A stretch of DNA of 64,000 nucleotides from Maridesulfovibrio salexigens DSM 2638. Lineage in GTDB: Bacteria; Desulfobacterota; Desulfovibrionia; Desulfovibrionales; Desulfovibrionaceae. The stretch covers positions 4,109,501 to 4,173,500 of the forward strand of contig NC_012881.1 of the NCBI RefSeq assembly GCF_000023445.1, read 5' to 3'. The notes beneath the pieces are model-generated. The model was not told the DNA's origin. It was given only the letters and a program-made list of their open reading frames with translations, and did no database searches. This document shows positions 35,550-44,547 of the stretch, piece after piece (position 1 is the stretch's first letter; each line of letters opens with the position of its first letter). The position numbers were made by a program, and so were the translations under genes.

Positions 35550-38407
35550 TTTCCAGCCCCGCCTATAAGGTCTTCAACTGCCGAAAGCAGGGTTTCATCA
35601 TGGAAACTGCTCTTGGTTAAGTAATAGTCTGCTCCGGCTTCAAGTCCGCGAAGTTTATCTTCCTTGCGATCCTTATAAGAAACCATCATTACCGGAATGG
35701 ATTTAAGGTCCGGGTCGCCCTTGATCCTGCTGGTCAGTTCCAGACCGTTCATGCGCGGCATATCCACATCTGTGACAACTAGATCGTAATCACCTGAGAT
35801 TACGGCATTAAGACCATCCTGACCATCGACTGCCGTATCCACTTCATAGCCGTGGTTGACCAGAAGTTTGCGCTCCACTTCGCGAACGGTAAGTGAATCA
35901 TCCACCACCAGAATCTTCTGCACCGGACCGCTCTTTGCGGACTCAAGCCCCACCTTGCCCAGCCTGCCGCCGGAAAGGAGGTTATCAATGGAGCGCACAA
36001 GATCCTCGGCATCCAGAATAAGTACCGGAGAACCGTCAGGCATCATAGCCACCGAGTTCACATCCGGCACCTTGCCCAGTCGATGGTCCAAAGGACGGAC
36101 CACAAGATCCTGCTCACCTAGAAAATCATCCACCACCAACCCGTATTTATTCATACGGTCACTGATGACCACCACCTTAAGACCATCATTTTCAGTTTGA
36201 GTCGACTGTACGCCCAAAATCTGAGCTGCGGGCACCAAGCCTACATTCGCCCCGTCCAGAGATACATACTGGCGGTCCTCGGCCAGCTTAAGCTGTTCCG
36301 GAAAAACCGAAGCAATGCGGCTGATGCGGCTTAAGGGAATGGCGTAGGGCTGGTCGGCAATCTTGACCAGCAAAGTGCGGATAACTGAAAGGGTCAGCGG
36401 AAGCTGCATAGAAAAAGACATGCCATGTCCGGGCTCTGAATCAGCACGGACTGTACCGCCGACTTCCTGAACCATAGCATGAACAACGTCCAAGCCGACT
36501 CCACGCCCGGAAATCTCTGTGACTTTTCCGGCAGTGGAAAAACCGGGTAAAAATAAAAATTCCATCAATTCAGCGCGGCTCATTTCTTCAGCCATACGCG
36601 CCGGGGCTAACTTGCGTTCTACAACCTTGGCTCTGATTCGTTCCGGGTCCAAGCCCTGACCGTCATCACGGACTTCAATAAAAAGCATCCCGGCCCGATG
36701 TCCGGCAACCACCTTAATAGTACCAGTCGAGGGCTTACCTGCAGCCACACGCTCATCAGGCATCTCAATGCCATGGTCAACCGCATTCCTGATCAAATGG
36801 TTGAGAGGAGCTTCCAGCTTATCCAGAATATCGCGGTCCACGGAAGTTGTTTCGCCTTCGATGATGAAATCGACTTCCTTACCAAGCGAACGGGCCAAAT
36901 CGCGGACCAGACGCGGAAAACCAAGTCCACCATCAGAAAAAGGACGCATGCGGCTGGCAATAACCTCATGATAGAGCCTGCCGGAAACATTGTCGTTGCG
37001 TCTGCGATAAAGATCGAATTTATTGATATGCTTAACCAGCATGACCTGACAGTCATTCACTGCAGCCTTTAAATCATCAACCACATCTTCAGCAGTTTCG
37101 CCATGTTTCACTCGCTCACAGGACTCTTCAAGAATCTTCATCAGATCCCGGTGCCCGCCTTTAAGACGTAAAAGTGAAGAAGCAAATTCGCCCAGCCTGC
37201 CCGATTCCACAAGGCTTTCACCTGCAAGAGCCATCAGTCTGTTCAGGTTTCCGGCGGAAACACGAACCACGGAATCATCTGGTGCACGCACGCCCTGCGA
37301 TGGAGCAGGAACTTCTGTAGCAGCAGGAACTTCTTTAGCCGGGGCCGCGACTTCCTGCTTGTAATCACCCTGTTCCGGGAAAGCTTCAATAACGTCCGCC
37401 ACGGGTTCGGGAACAGGTTCTGCGACCGCAGTCGGGATTCCCTGCGGGCAGACTTCGGAACAAACGTTAAGTGCCGCTTCAGCATCACCACGCAAGGCCT
37501 TTTCCATCTGATCCATAAGCGGCTTGCGATCACTCAAAAAGGATTGAATGGCATCAGTTTCGAGCTGCGATACATCCCGATAAATATCTGTAGCAGCCAG
37601 CAGCAGGTCAATCTGGTCTGAATCGAGAACAGTCTCTCCCTTCTGGCAGGACACGAGCAAATCTTCCATGGCATGAGCAAGGGCCACTGCATCAGTCAAT
37701 CCGACAATACGGGCCGCACCTTTCATGGAATGAGCCGCACGCATAAGCGGCTCCACCTTGTCCGGGGCCTGATCCTTTTCCAACTCCAAGAGTCCGGCAT
37801 TCAGGGCTTGTGAATGGCTCTCGGCCTCCATACGGAAAAGATCGAGCATGGAAAGGTCAGCAAGAGGGATATCCTTCTTGACTGGAGCTGCGGTCTGCAC
37901 CGGGGCAGGTTCTGAAATTTCTTCTGAATTATTATGCGACTCTTCTGCCTGCCTTTCCTGATCTGAACTTTGGGCATCAGCTTCTACTACGGGCTCTACG
38001 GAAGATTCAAGATCAACAGATTCAATACTTGCGAGCAGTTCTTTAAATTCCCCGGACCTTTCTTCAAGCCAGCCGTCCATTGCTTCTGCTTCAACCTCAG
38101 CAAGGGAATGCAGGAAACGGGTTCCGGCAAGCAATGCATCAGTCGTTTGCCCGGAAAGAGGCTTCCCGGAACCGGAACATATATCCAACACGGTTTCCAT
38201 AGCCTGCGAAAGCTGCACAGCATCAGCCAGCCCCACAATCTTGCCCGAACCTTTCAGGGCATGGGCAGCGTGAATCAAAGGCTGCACTTTTTCCGGCGAG
38301 ACATCTGCAGCCAGACCGGGGATGCCTTCTTCCAGCACCCGGGTATGGTTACCCGCCTCCATACGGAAGAGTTCCAGCATGGAAAGATCCGCCATATCTC
38401 GCGTCAC
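35546..38407 (-). CDS. cheA: Hybrid CheA (WspE-like) with two Hpt domains and C-terminal receiver, 953 aa
   Basis: Domains in order: Hpt1 (about 1-120, phospho-acceptor His49 in HAAHALKG), acidic linker, Hpt2 (about 180-300, His near 226 in RAAHSMKG), Ala/Pro linker, dimerisation helices (LMALAGESLVESGRL), HATPase with N-box NHLIRNAVDHGIE and FSTAGKVTEISGRGVGLDVV, CheW-like domain (about 685-815), receiver (about 830-953, LVVTDVDMPRMNG). The two Hpt units are clear internal duplicates (DLSMLELFRMEAGNHT and DLSMLDLFRMEAESHS). It should phosphorylate CheB, the REC-phosphatase and its own receiver, which may serve as a phosphate sink. Confidence 0.93.
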   Translation of the reverse strand: MTRDMADLSMLELFRMEAGNHTRVLEEGIPGLAADVSPEKVQPLIHAAHALKGSGKIVGLADAVQLSQAMETVLDICSGSGKPLSGQTTDALLAGTRFLHSLAEVEAEAMDGWLEERSGEFKELLASIESVDLESSVEPVVEADAQSSDQERQAEESHNNSEEISEPAPVQTAAPVKKDIPLADLSMLDLFRMEAESHSQALNAGLLELEKDQAPDKVEPLMRAAHSMKGAARIVGLTDAVALAHAMEDLLVSCQKGETVLDSDQIDLLLAATDIYRDVSQLETDAIQSFLSDRKPLMDQMEKALRGDAEAALNVCSEVCPQGIPTAVAEPVPEPVADVIEAFPEQGDYKQEVAAPAKEVPAATEVPAPSQGVRAPDDSVVRVSAGNLNRLMALAGESLVESGRLGEFASSLLRLKGGHRDLMKILEESCERVKHGETAEDVVDDLKAAVNDCQVMLVKHINKFDLYRRRNDNVSGRLYHEVIASRMRPFSDGGLGFPRLVRDLARSLGKEVDFIIEGETTSVDRDILDKLEAPLNHLIRNAVDHGIEMPDERVAAGKPSTGTIKVVAGHRAGMLFIEVRDDGQGLDPERIRAKVVERKLAPARMAEEMSRAELMEFLFLPGFSTAGKVTEISGRGVGLDVVHAMVQEVGGTVRADSEPGHGMSFSMQLPLTLSVIRTLLVKIADQPYAIPLSRISRIASVFPEQLKLAEDRQYVSLDGANVGLVPAAQILGVQSTQTENDGLKVVVISDRMNKYGLVVDDFLGEQDLVVRPLDHRLGKVPDVNSVAMMPDGSPVLILDAEDLVRSIDNLLSGGRLGKVGLESAKSGPVQKILVVDDSLTVREVERKLLVNHGYEVDTAVDGQDGLNAVISGDYDLVVTDVDMPRMNGLELTSRIKGDPDLKSIPVMMVSYKDRKEDKLRGLEAGADYYLTKSSFHDETLLSAVEDLIGGAGK

Positions 38408-38449
38408 TTTATCTTCTCCCTGTCCGGCTGTTGCTCATTGATTTCCGCC

Positions 38450-39106
38450 CTACTTGATAATGCGGTTGAAAGCCTCGAAAAGAAGCTCGTCTTCCAGCAG
38501 TGAAATTCTTTTACCGTCTATTTCAAAAAGGCCACGGGTGTAAGCCGCAGGAGCTTTAGCCACGGTAGCCGGGGCATCCATCAGTGCATCAGGCGAATAG
38601 TGGTGAACCCCGAAGACTTCATCCACCGCAAAAATCCAGCGCCCGAAACCCCGGTCCACGCAGATAAACCTGCTGTAAACACGAAATCCTTTTTCCTCTT
38701 CGGTAAGATATTCCGCTTCAAGTCCAAGCAGTTCCCGCACTGAAACCACCGGAATGATCTGCCCTTGAAGACTGGTCAATCCCCGGAACATCCTGCTGTT
38801 TCGATGAGGAACAGGACGCACAATACGCTTCTCCAGTACTGAAACAAAGACCTGCGAAGAAAGGGCCAGCCATTCACGGGAAATTCTGAATACCACTGCC
38901 CCAGATGTTTCAACCTGCTCCTCTTCCTTGGCAATTGCTACTGCTTCGGTGTTCTCAGCCAGATAACCTTCAGGCGGTTCCCGATCCAGCAGGGAAAGAC
39001 CTGCACTGGTGAAATGCGGGCAATGATAGCAATGGCTCCAGCGCTCCAGTTCCGGGCAGGATCTATCCCCGGCATAACCTATTGTATTCCAGCAGGATTC
39101 AAGCAT
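38450..39106 (-). CDS. cheW: CheW-like coupling protein with Cys-rich N-terminus (WspD-like), 218 aa
   Basis: N-terminal 50 residues carry a Cys/His cluster (CWNTIGYAGDRSC, HCYHCPHF) typical of WspD-type coupling proteins and possibly metal-binding. A CheW beta-barrel domain follows (about 70-215, VFRISREWLALSSQVFVSVLE, LRGQIIPVV-like LQGQIIPVVSVRELLG). It links receptors to the hybrid CheA. ATG overlaps the cheR stop by one base (TAATG). Confidence 0.88.
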   Translation of the reverse strand: MLESCWNTIGYAGDRSCPELERWSHCYHCPHFTSAGLSLLDREPPEGYLAENTEAVAIAKEEEQVETSGAVVFRISREWLALSSQVFVSVLEKRIVRPVPHRNSRMFRGLTSLQGQIIPVVSVRELLGLEAEYLTEEEKGFRVYSRFICVDRGFGRWIFAVDEVFGVHHYSPDALMDAPATVAKAPAAYTRGLFEIDGKRISLLEDELLFEAFNRIIK

Positions 39107-40389
39107 TATCCGGCCTCATTCCTTTTTTCAGCCCGGCGGGCCCTGTTACGCATGATCTCAGCCTTGCGCAAATCTCCCCGGTTTTCCAGCAGCAGGGCTA
39201 AATGCACCAGCGATTCCATATGATCCGGCTCAAGGTACAGGGCCTTGCCGTAAAATTCCTCAGCCATTGAAATATTACCTCCGGCCTCATGCAGCAGGCC
39301 GCAAAGATGAAACAATTCCGGCTCCGGTCCCGCCTGCCTGAGCAATTCATCACACATGCTCAAAGCTTTTGTCGTGCTGCCACGATCCGCAAGGGCTTTG
39401 ATCTCTTCTATAGAAGAACCTGCCGTCGGCTCCACACTTTCTATCTTTTCCACACTCTTTTCAGCAGCATCAACTGCTTTTGTTTTCCCGATGTCAGGCT
39501 CCGGCTGCTTAAAAGTCGGTGCGGGTATGAATGCTTTTTGTGCCAGCGTTGTTCCTGAGCCTGAGAAAGAATTTGGGGGACACTTCTGATGCGGACAGAC
39601 AGGCTGTTTAAGCAGGGTGGCAACCTTACGCTTACCCTTGCGCAATGCAAACGTCCCCTGCTTCCTGACCGGAGTGAACCAATCGTTAAAAACCGGAAGA
39701 ATCTCGGCATGGCCTACAAAAAGCAATCCGTCATCCTTCAATTTTTCATTCAACAATGCCGCCAAACATTTCCGAGAACCATCATCAAGGTAAATCAACA
39801 AGTTCCGGCAAAAAATAACATCATACCTGCCATTTGGAAGGCAGCCATCAATGATGTTCCCGGCATGGAAATTCACCGAATCCTTGATCTCCGGGGCGAG
39901 CATGCGGCCTTGTTCGCATTTACGGAACCAGCTCTGAGCATAGATTGGAAGTTCCGAACGAAAAGAATTATCACCGTAAACAGCACCCCGTGCCTTATGC
40001 AAAGCACGTTCACTGATATCGACTCCATCAACCCGAAAATTCTTCAGTCCAGCTCCCATAAGAGTCATAGCTATGGAGTATGGTTCCTCCCCGGTGGAAC
40101 ACGGCGCACTAAGCACCCGAAATTCATCACTGCACCCGGCAACAGTTTCAAAAAGAAGTTCAAAAGGTTTGTTATCCCTGAAAAACCATGTTTCCGGGAC
40201 CACAATCTCTTCAACCAGTTCGGCCAATTCCTCATCGCTGGCACGCACCAGACTGAGATATGACTTTTCAGTAGTTGCGGTCTCTCTCATACGCGCCCTT
40301 AAAGCCAGCTCAATACCGGAACGGGACAATGAATCCGGTGCCAAGCCCATAGCGCGGTTAAGTATTTTCAGAAACGGCGCAACATTCAT
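39106..40389 (-). CDS. cheR: CheR methyltransferase with C-terminal TPR repeats (WspC-like), 427 aa
   Basis: CheR domain (about 1-265): APCSTGEEPYSIAM SAM-binding motif, DGVDISERALHKAR, DVIFCRNLLIYLDDGS. A Pro/Lys linker follows, then tetratricopeptide repeats (about 325-420: ALSMCDELLRQAGPEPELFHLCGLLHEAG, AEEFYGKALYLEPDHMESLVHLALLLE). TPR-bearing CheR is the WspC type and methylates the receptor of the same operon. AGGAG lies seven bases before the ATG. Confidence 0.92.
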   Translation of the reverse strand: MNVAPFLKILNRAMGLAPDSLSRSGIELALRARMRETATTEKSYLSLVRASDEELAELVEEIVVPETWFFRDNKPFELLFETVAGCSDEFRVLSAPCSTGEEPYSIAMTLMGAGLKNFRVDGVDISERALHKARGAVYGDNSFRSELPIYAQSWFRKCEQGRMLAPEIKDSVNFHAGNIIDGCLPNGRYDVIFCRNLLIYLDDGSRKCLAALLNEKLKDDGLLFVGHAEILPVFNDWFTPVRKQGTFALRKGKRKVATLLKQPVCPHQKCPPNSFSGSGTTLAQKAFIPAPTFKQPEPDIGKTKAVDAAEKSVEKIESVEPTAGSSIEEIKALADRGSTTKALSMCDELLRQAGPEPELFHLCGLLHEAGGNISMAEEFYGKALYLEPDHMESLVHLALLLENRGDLRKAEIMRNRARRAEKRNEAG

Positions 40390-40392
40390 CCC

Positions 40393-40878
40393 TTACTCCT
40401 GAACCGATCCTGAATCATCTTTTGGAAAAAGAACCTGCCGCAATTCCTCGCTCAGCAACTTATGAGGCTTAAGCAGTTGCAGCATACAATCATTTATGCG
40501 GGCCACTCTCCCGAGCCACGGCGCATCGGGGATCTCCAGCCCGGAATCCTCAAAATCAGAATCAGTGATCTTCAAGGTCTCGGTAATATTCTCAGCCAGC
40601 AGTCCGAGATATTGTTTACCCCGCTCAGCACCGTCATCAAGATCGGCAAGATCAATAATGACAATCCGGGTGGACATTCGCGAAATACATGGAACATCCA
40701 TTGCCAGCATGGACAGATCCACCACCGGGGTAACCATGCCGCGGTAGTTGAAAAGACCTTTTACGTAATCAGGTGAGCGGGGCAATTCCTTGCAGACAGT
40801 CGGCGGAACCACCTCTGCCACAGAACGTGCTTCCAGCCCGTATACGTATTCACCTATCCTGAATGTGAGCACCAGCAT
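40393..40878 (-). CDS. cheW: CheW coupling protein (WspB-like), 161 aa
   Basis: Single CheW domain: LVLTFRIGEYVYGLEARSVAEVVPP at the start, then NYRGMVTPVVDLSML and RIVIIDLADL. Couples the receptor encoded just upstream to the hybrid CheA. It starts three bases after the receptor stop and ends three bases before cheR, so it is part of one tightly packed operon. Second CheW of the cluster, lacking the Cys-rich extension of the other. Confidence 0.92.
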   Translation of the reverse strand: MLVLTFRIGEYVYGLEARSVAEVVPPTVCKELPRSPDYVKGLFNYRGMVTPVVDLSMLAMDVPCISRMSTRIVIIDLADLDDGAERGKQYLGLLAENITETLKITDSDFEDSGLEIPDAPWLGRVARINDCMLQLLKPHKLLSEELRQVLFPKDDSGSVQE

Positions 40879-40880
40879 GG

Positions 40881-43109
40881 CTATTCACTCACCTTGAAGC
40901 GTGCAACTTCGCTACGCAAGCCCTGCACCGCTTCATTGAGCTGTGATGTCGCCCTGTTGAATTCTGAAAGGGCATCAGAAGTATCGGAAGCTGTTTCCGA
41001 AAGCTGGGCCATAGCTTCGCTGATCTGCCCTGCACCTTCGGCCTGTGCGGTCATACCGTCGTTAACCTGTTCAATTCTGGGATTGAGCTCACGGACCCCG
41101 GTCATAATGCCTTCCAGCTTTTTACCCAGCTTACCCGCCTTCTCAGCGCCGAAACGGACATCTGATGCAAACTTTTCCATCTCATCCACACCGGAATCGA
41201 CTGAGCTGCGCATGTTGCCGATCATATCTTCAATTTCAAGGGCAGCAACAGAAGTCTGATCTGCCAAACGCCTGATCTCGGCCGCAACAACGGAAAATCC
41301 CTGACCGAATTTTCCTGCCTTTTCCGCTTCAATGGCTGCGTTAAGGGAAAGAAGGTTAGTGCGATCCGCAACCTTGGTAATGGTATTGACGATACCTTCA
41401 ATGGCATTGGCCCGGTCATTGATTTCGTCCAGCTTTCCGGTAATGACCATAGTTGCGGAACTCAAGTCATCCATAATCCTGACCATAGTCTTGAGACCGT
41501 CCTGACCTTCAAAGGCGAGATTGTCCATATTTGAGGCGGCCTCATTAACATGATGCATAGCCCCTGCAAGCTCACCGGAATTGGCTGAAATCTCGGCACT
41601 GGTGGCACTGATTTGGGTAGTTGCAGCGGCCTGCTGGTTAACAGTCACTTCCAACTGCCGCGCAGAGGCCGCAATTTCCGTAGAGGAAGTAGTAACCTGA
41701 ATGCCTGAACGCTGCACTTGTCCGATAAGAGAAAATAGAACATTAACCATCCCTTTTACCGCAAGGTAAAGCTGCCCGGTCTCATCGAGAAGTTCAGGAT
41801 TATCGGCATTTCGCACCGCTTTACGGGCATTGGGACATGATTCGTCAACTATCGCAATGGTTTCTCGAGCTTTATGCAGATCACCGGAAGCGATAACTTT
41901 AACAAGTTCCACCATGTGGCTGAGCGGCTCAGCGATCAATCCGCTGGCATAGAAAGAAACAATAAGAGTAATTCCCAGCAACACCATACCGGTAATGCTC
42001 AACCACTCCACCAGATAATCCAGAACACCGGTCAAACGGGTAGTGATGCCCTGATACTCATCAAGATAAACACCGGCCCCGATAACCCAGCCCCAGGGCT
42101 TGAAATAAGTAAAAACAGAAAGCTTATCCCGGCCCTCATCATCCGGTCCGGTTTTCCAGACGTAACTTTTGCTGTTAAGTTTGCCCTCTCCGGCTTCAAT
42201 AGCCTGATTCAGGATGTCCTGCACAAAACCTTTATTACCGCTTACTTCATCTACGTGCAGCCCGTCAGTCTGGGGTGAATTGGAAACAATATAGCGGCCC
42301 CAGCTATCCCCTTTGGTGCCGATAACCCAGATATATCCGGTCTTGCCAATGGATGTTTTAAGCATGGAATTGCGTAGAACCTGCAAGATATCATCATCCA
42401 TGTAGACAGCCATCATGCCTGTCACATAACCATCCTGATCCCTTAAAGGAATGTATATGGTGAAACGGGAGCCATGATCCATCGCCTCGTAATTCTGGGC
42501 CTTGCGTCCTGAAAGGACATCATCAATAGCCGTGACAACACGTCCGTCATCACCCAGGGAATAAAAGATATCACCCAGCTTCCAGTTCAAATCCCCGGCA
42601 GGAGCAGTGGTATCGACCACCAGCATATCCCCCTCAGGATTCAATCTTTGAAAAATTGTACAATAAGCACCGGAGATACGGGTCGCCTCCACCAGCAGAG
42701 ACAACGGCTTCCCTTTACGTTTCGAATAGGTAAATTCCGTGCCACCCAATGTCATAACCGGAACGGTCAACTCATCGGAATCATTGCGATAGTTATTCAC
42801 AGGCCAATCCGAAACCCTTTTCAGGACTCGGATACTCCCTTCATCATCCATCAGGGACTCCAAGGCCATTGCCGCCCTTTCGGTTTCTGCAGTGAGTAAT
42901 TGGTCTGAGGTGCGGCATTCCTCATAAAGGTCGGCAGTCATCTGCGAAACATGGGATTCGATAAGGGACCGAACCTCATCCTTCATACAATCCTGCAACC
43001 GATCCTCAAGGATATCGGTAATGATAAACATAGCCACAATAGGAATAATTGCGGCCCCGCAGGCAATGGCGATTATCTTTCGTCTGAGGGAAAAACGCAT
43101 CGGATACAT
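40881..43109 (-). CDS. Methyl-accepting chemotaxis protein with Cache sensor (WspA-like), 742 aa
   Basis: First gene of the Wsp-like operon. Membrane segment about 10-30, large periplasmic double-Cache-type domain (about 35-360; GYIWVIGTKGDSWGRYIVS, WGWVIGAGVYLDEY), second membrane segment about 365-390, HAMP-like region, then a long methyl-accepting coiled coil with [21 protein letters not shown] at the hairpin tip region. Cache domains of this type bind amino acids or small carboxylates. No C-terminal pentapeptide for CheR docking (ends RFKVSE). ATG 43100 is an alternative start; neither has a strong ribosome site. Confidence 0.9.
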   Translation of the reverse strand: MYPMRFSLRRKIIAIACGAAIIPIVAMFIITDILEDRLQDCMKDEVRSLIESHVSQMTADLYEECRTSDQLLTAETERAAMALESLMDDEGSIRVLKRVSDWPVNNYRNDSDELTVPVMTLGGTEFTYSKRKGKPLSLLVEATRISGAYCTIFQRLNPEGDMLVVDTTAPAGDLNWKLGDIFYSLGDDGRVVTAIDDVLSGRKAQNYEAMDHGSRFTIYIPLRDQDGYVTGMMAVYMDDDILQVLRNSMLKTSIGKTGYIWVIGTKGDSWGRYIVSNSPQTDGLHVDEVSGNKGFVQDILNQAIEAGEGKLNSKSYVWKTGPDDEGRDKLSVFTYFKPWGWVIGAGVYLDEYQGITTRLTGVLDYLVEWLSITGMVLLGITLIVSFYASGLIAEPLSHMVELVKVIASGDLHKARETIAIVDESCPNARKAVRNADNPELLDETGQLYLAVKGMVNVLFSLIGQVQRSGIQVTTSSTEIAASARQLEVTVNQQAAATTQISATSAEISANSGELAGAMHHVNEAASNMDNLAFEGQDGLKTMVRIMDDLSSATMVITGKLDEINDRANAIEGIVNTITKVADRTNLLSLNAAIEAEKAGKFGQGFSVVAAEIRRLADQTSVAALEIEDMIGNMRSSVDSGVDEMEKFASDVRFGAEKAGKLGKKLEGIMTGVRELNPRIEQVNDGMTAQAEGAGQISEAMAQLSETASDTSDALSEFNRATSQLNEAVQGLRSEVARFKVSE

Positions 43110-43374
43110 CCCGGCACTGCCATTCGTTAAGAAGGCGGCACTTTTTATTACAAGATTACATGGATTCCATCATATCAGGAGCAGGTACTGTTACACCTAC
43201 CCCTCCCTTGTATTTATTTTATATCATTAAATCAATGACCGCAGGCATTTTGCAGGTATTTACAAAAAATATATTTATTTCATGTAAAGTGATTGCCACC
43301 GCCTGCCGATAGCAAAAGTATGAACCGGCAGGTGAATTTCTGCCCGCCGGATGTCCCCACTCACGGAGGAGTGT

Positions 43375-43590
43375 ATGTATTATCACGGATTTGATAACAA
43401 AGCTGCGTCTGCGACCAAGTATTGGAGCCACAAAGACGATGAACTTGTTTCGGTATTATTTGCAAAAATCATAAATAAGACAGTGAACACTCAGGCCCCC
43501 TGCCCGGAGCAGGACCATCTTGTAGATCAGATGGTCAACAATCTCTTCGACCTCTGCTTCTACATCAATAAGGACGTGCATAACTGCTAA
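43375..43590 (+). CDS. Small hypothetical protein, 71 aa
   Basis: ATG at 43375 has a strong GGAGGAG five bases upstream, and a terminator follows at 43622-43661, so this is very likely a real gene. The protein is hydrophilic with Tyr/His near the N-terminus (MYYHGFDNKAAS), an amphipathic helix (ELVSVLFAKIINK) and three Cys in the second half (one near the middle, one in FDLCFY, one at the very C-terminus). Family unknown. The longer frame from 43351 is not credible. Confidence 0.65.
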   Translation: MYYHGFDNKAASATKYWSHKDDELVSVLFAKIINKTVNTQAPCPEQDHLVDQMVNNLFDLCFYINKDVHNC

Positions 43591-43621
43591 TCTTTTTTCA
43601 GACACCAGCTGCGTGCTGAAC

Positions 43622-43661
43622 AAAAAAATCCCCGCCAGTATCAACTGGCGGGGATTTTTTT
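43622..43661. terminator. Bidirectional intrinsic terminator
   Basis: ATCCCCGCCAGT / ACTGGCGGGGAT stem with a short ATCA loop, A-tract before and T-tract after, so it works for both the 71-aa gene (+) and the CII-like gene (-). Confidence 0.88.
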
Positions 43662-43691
43662 GATGGAACCTTATCGATCAACTCAGATCAA

Positions 43692-44177
43692 TTAGCTGAC
43701 CTGAGCGAGACGAGGTGCGTTCTTGGCTTTTTCTTCTTCAGATCTTTTACGCAGGTAGTGAACCATGGTCAGGATAGCGGTGATTGCTTCAAAGCCTTCC
43801 TGTTCTACGGAATCTACCAGTTCATCGGAAGGATCAGCCTGCAGGGCGCTTTTCAGAGCCTTGGAGTAGCGACCGAAACCGTCCATGAGATCGAGAGCCA
43901 TGTAGTTTGCTTCGTCAGGATCTTCAGGATTGATATCCATGGGAACGAGTACGTAACCCATGATGTTTGCAAGCCTGGTCAGAGGGCGAATGCTGCCTGT
44001 AGCCTTCATGATGGGAATCAGTTCCTCAACACCTACTTTAGCACCTTTATCTTCGGGGTTAATTTCACGAAGAAGGGTGGGGTAAGGCTTATTGATTTCG
44101 TTTGCAACATCACGTGCAGGCTTGTCGTTTTTAAGTACAACGTCCTGTAAAAGCTTGGTAAGTTCATTATTTGCCAT
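43692..44177 (-). CDS. Phage-CII-like regulatory protein, 161 aa
   Basis: Resembles the phage regulatory CII family (PF06892 type): N-terminal DNA-binding-like region (LLQDVVLKNDKPARDVANEINKPYPTLLREINP), then VGVEELIPIMKATGSIRPLTRLANIMGYVLVP. No other phage gene is nearby, so it is likely a domesticated host regulator, as is common in Desulfovibrio-type genomes. GGGAGAG lies seven bases before the ATG. A sigma-54 promoter is predicted at 44229-44245, and a terminator follows the gene. Target genes unknown. Confidence 0.78.
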   Translation of the reverse strand: MANNELTKLLQDVVLKNDKPARDVANEINKPYPTLLREINPEDKGAKVGVEELIPIMKATGSIRPLTRLANIMGYVLVPMDINPEDPDEANYMALDLMDGFGRYSKALKSALQADPSDELVDSVEQEGFEAITAILTMVHYLRKRSEEEKAKNAPRLAQVS

Positions 44178-44228
44178 TTTATCTCTCCCTTAGTTCATTA
44201 TTCTGCAATCATTATTACTTTCAAACTA

Positions 44229-44245
44229 AGCCAAAATCGTGCCAG
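44229..44245 (-). promoter_or_regulatory. Predicted sigma-54 promoter of the CII-like gene
   Basis: Minus strand CTGGCACGATTTTGGCT: the -24 element TGGCACG matches the consensus exactly, and the GG of -24 and GC of -12 are exactly ten bases apart; the -12 box is TGGCT against consensus TTGCT. It would start transcription about 40 bases upstream of the ATG at 44177. Two sigma-54-type activators are encoded in the window (9124-10515 and, with a variant loop, 59680-61155). The rest of the 370-base gap (44178-44547) is AT-rich with only the terminator below. Confidence 0.6.
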
Positions 44246-44491
44246 TTTATTATGCAATAATACACATGCATTTAATGTTTTAATTTCAAGCGTTTAACAA
44301 AAAAGAGCGAATACATCTCTTTTACTTTTTCTTACAAACCAATAAATTTTACTGAAAAACAAGAAAAGCCATTATCCAGCAAATCATTACTGTCGCGAAA
44401 AGAAGGCTATACAAGGAATACTCATCCCATGCAAGAACTGATTTCGGCTATATTGGATTTTATTCTATTTGAGTATGTTTTTCAGAATAAG

Positions 44492-44520
44492 TAAAAAAGA
44501 CACCGCGAAAATGCGGTGCC
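44492..44520 (-). terminator. Intrinsic terminator after the truncated dapF copy
   Basis: Minus strand GCACCGC, ATTTTC loop, GCGGTG(T), then CTTTTTTAC. It follows the dapF remnant by about 30 bases and is probably the original dapF terminator, left behind when the region was rearranged. Confidence 0.75.
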
Positions 44521-44547
44521 CTTATCACAAATATTTAACCTGCAATG

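Noticed and set aside
43692-44177. Prophage remnant suggested by the CII-like protein
   Set aside because: No integrase, structural, lysis or att-like sequences nearby; the gene has its own promoter and terminator among host genes.
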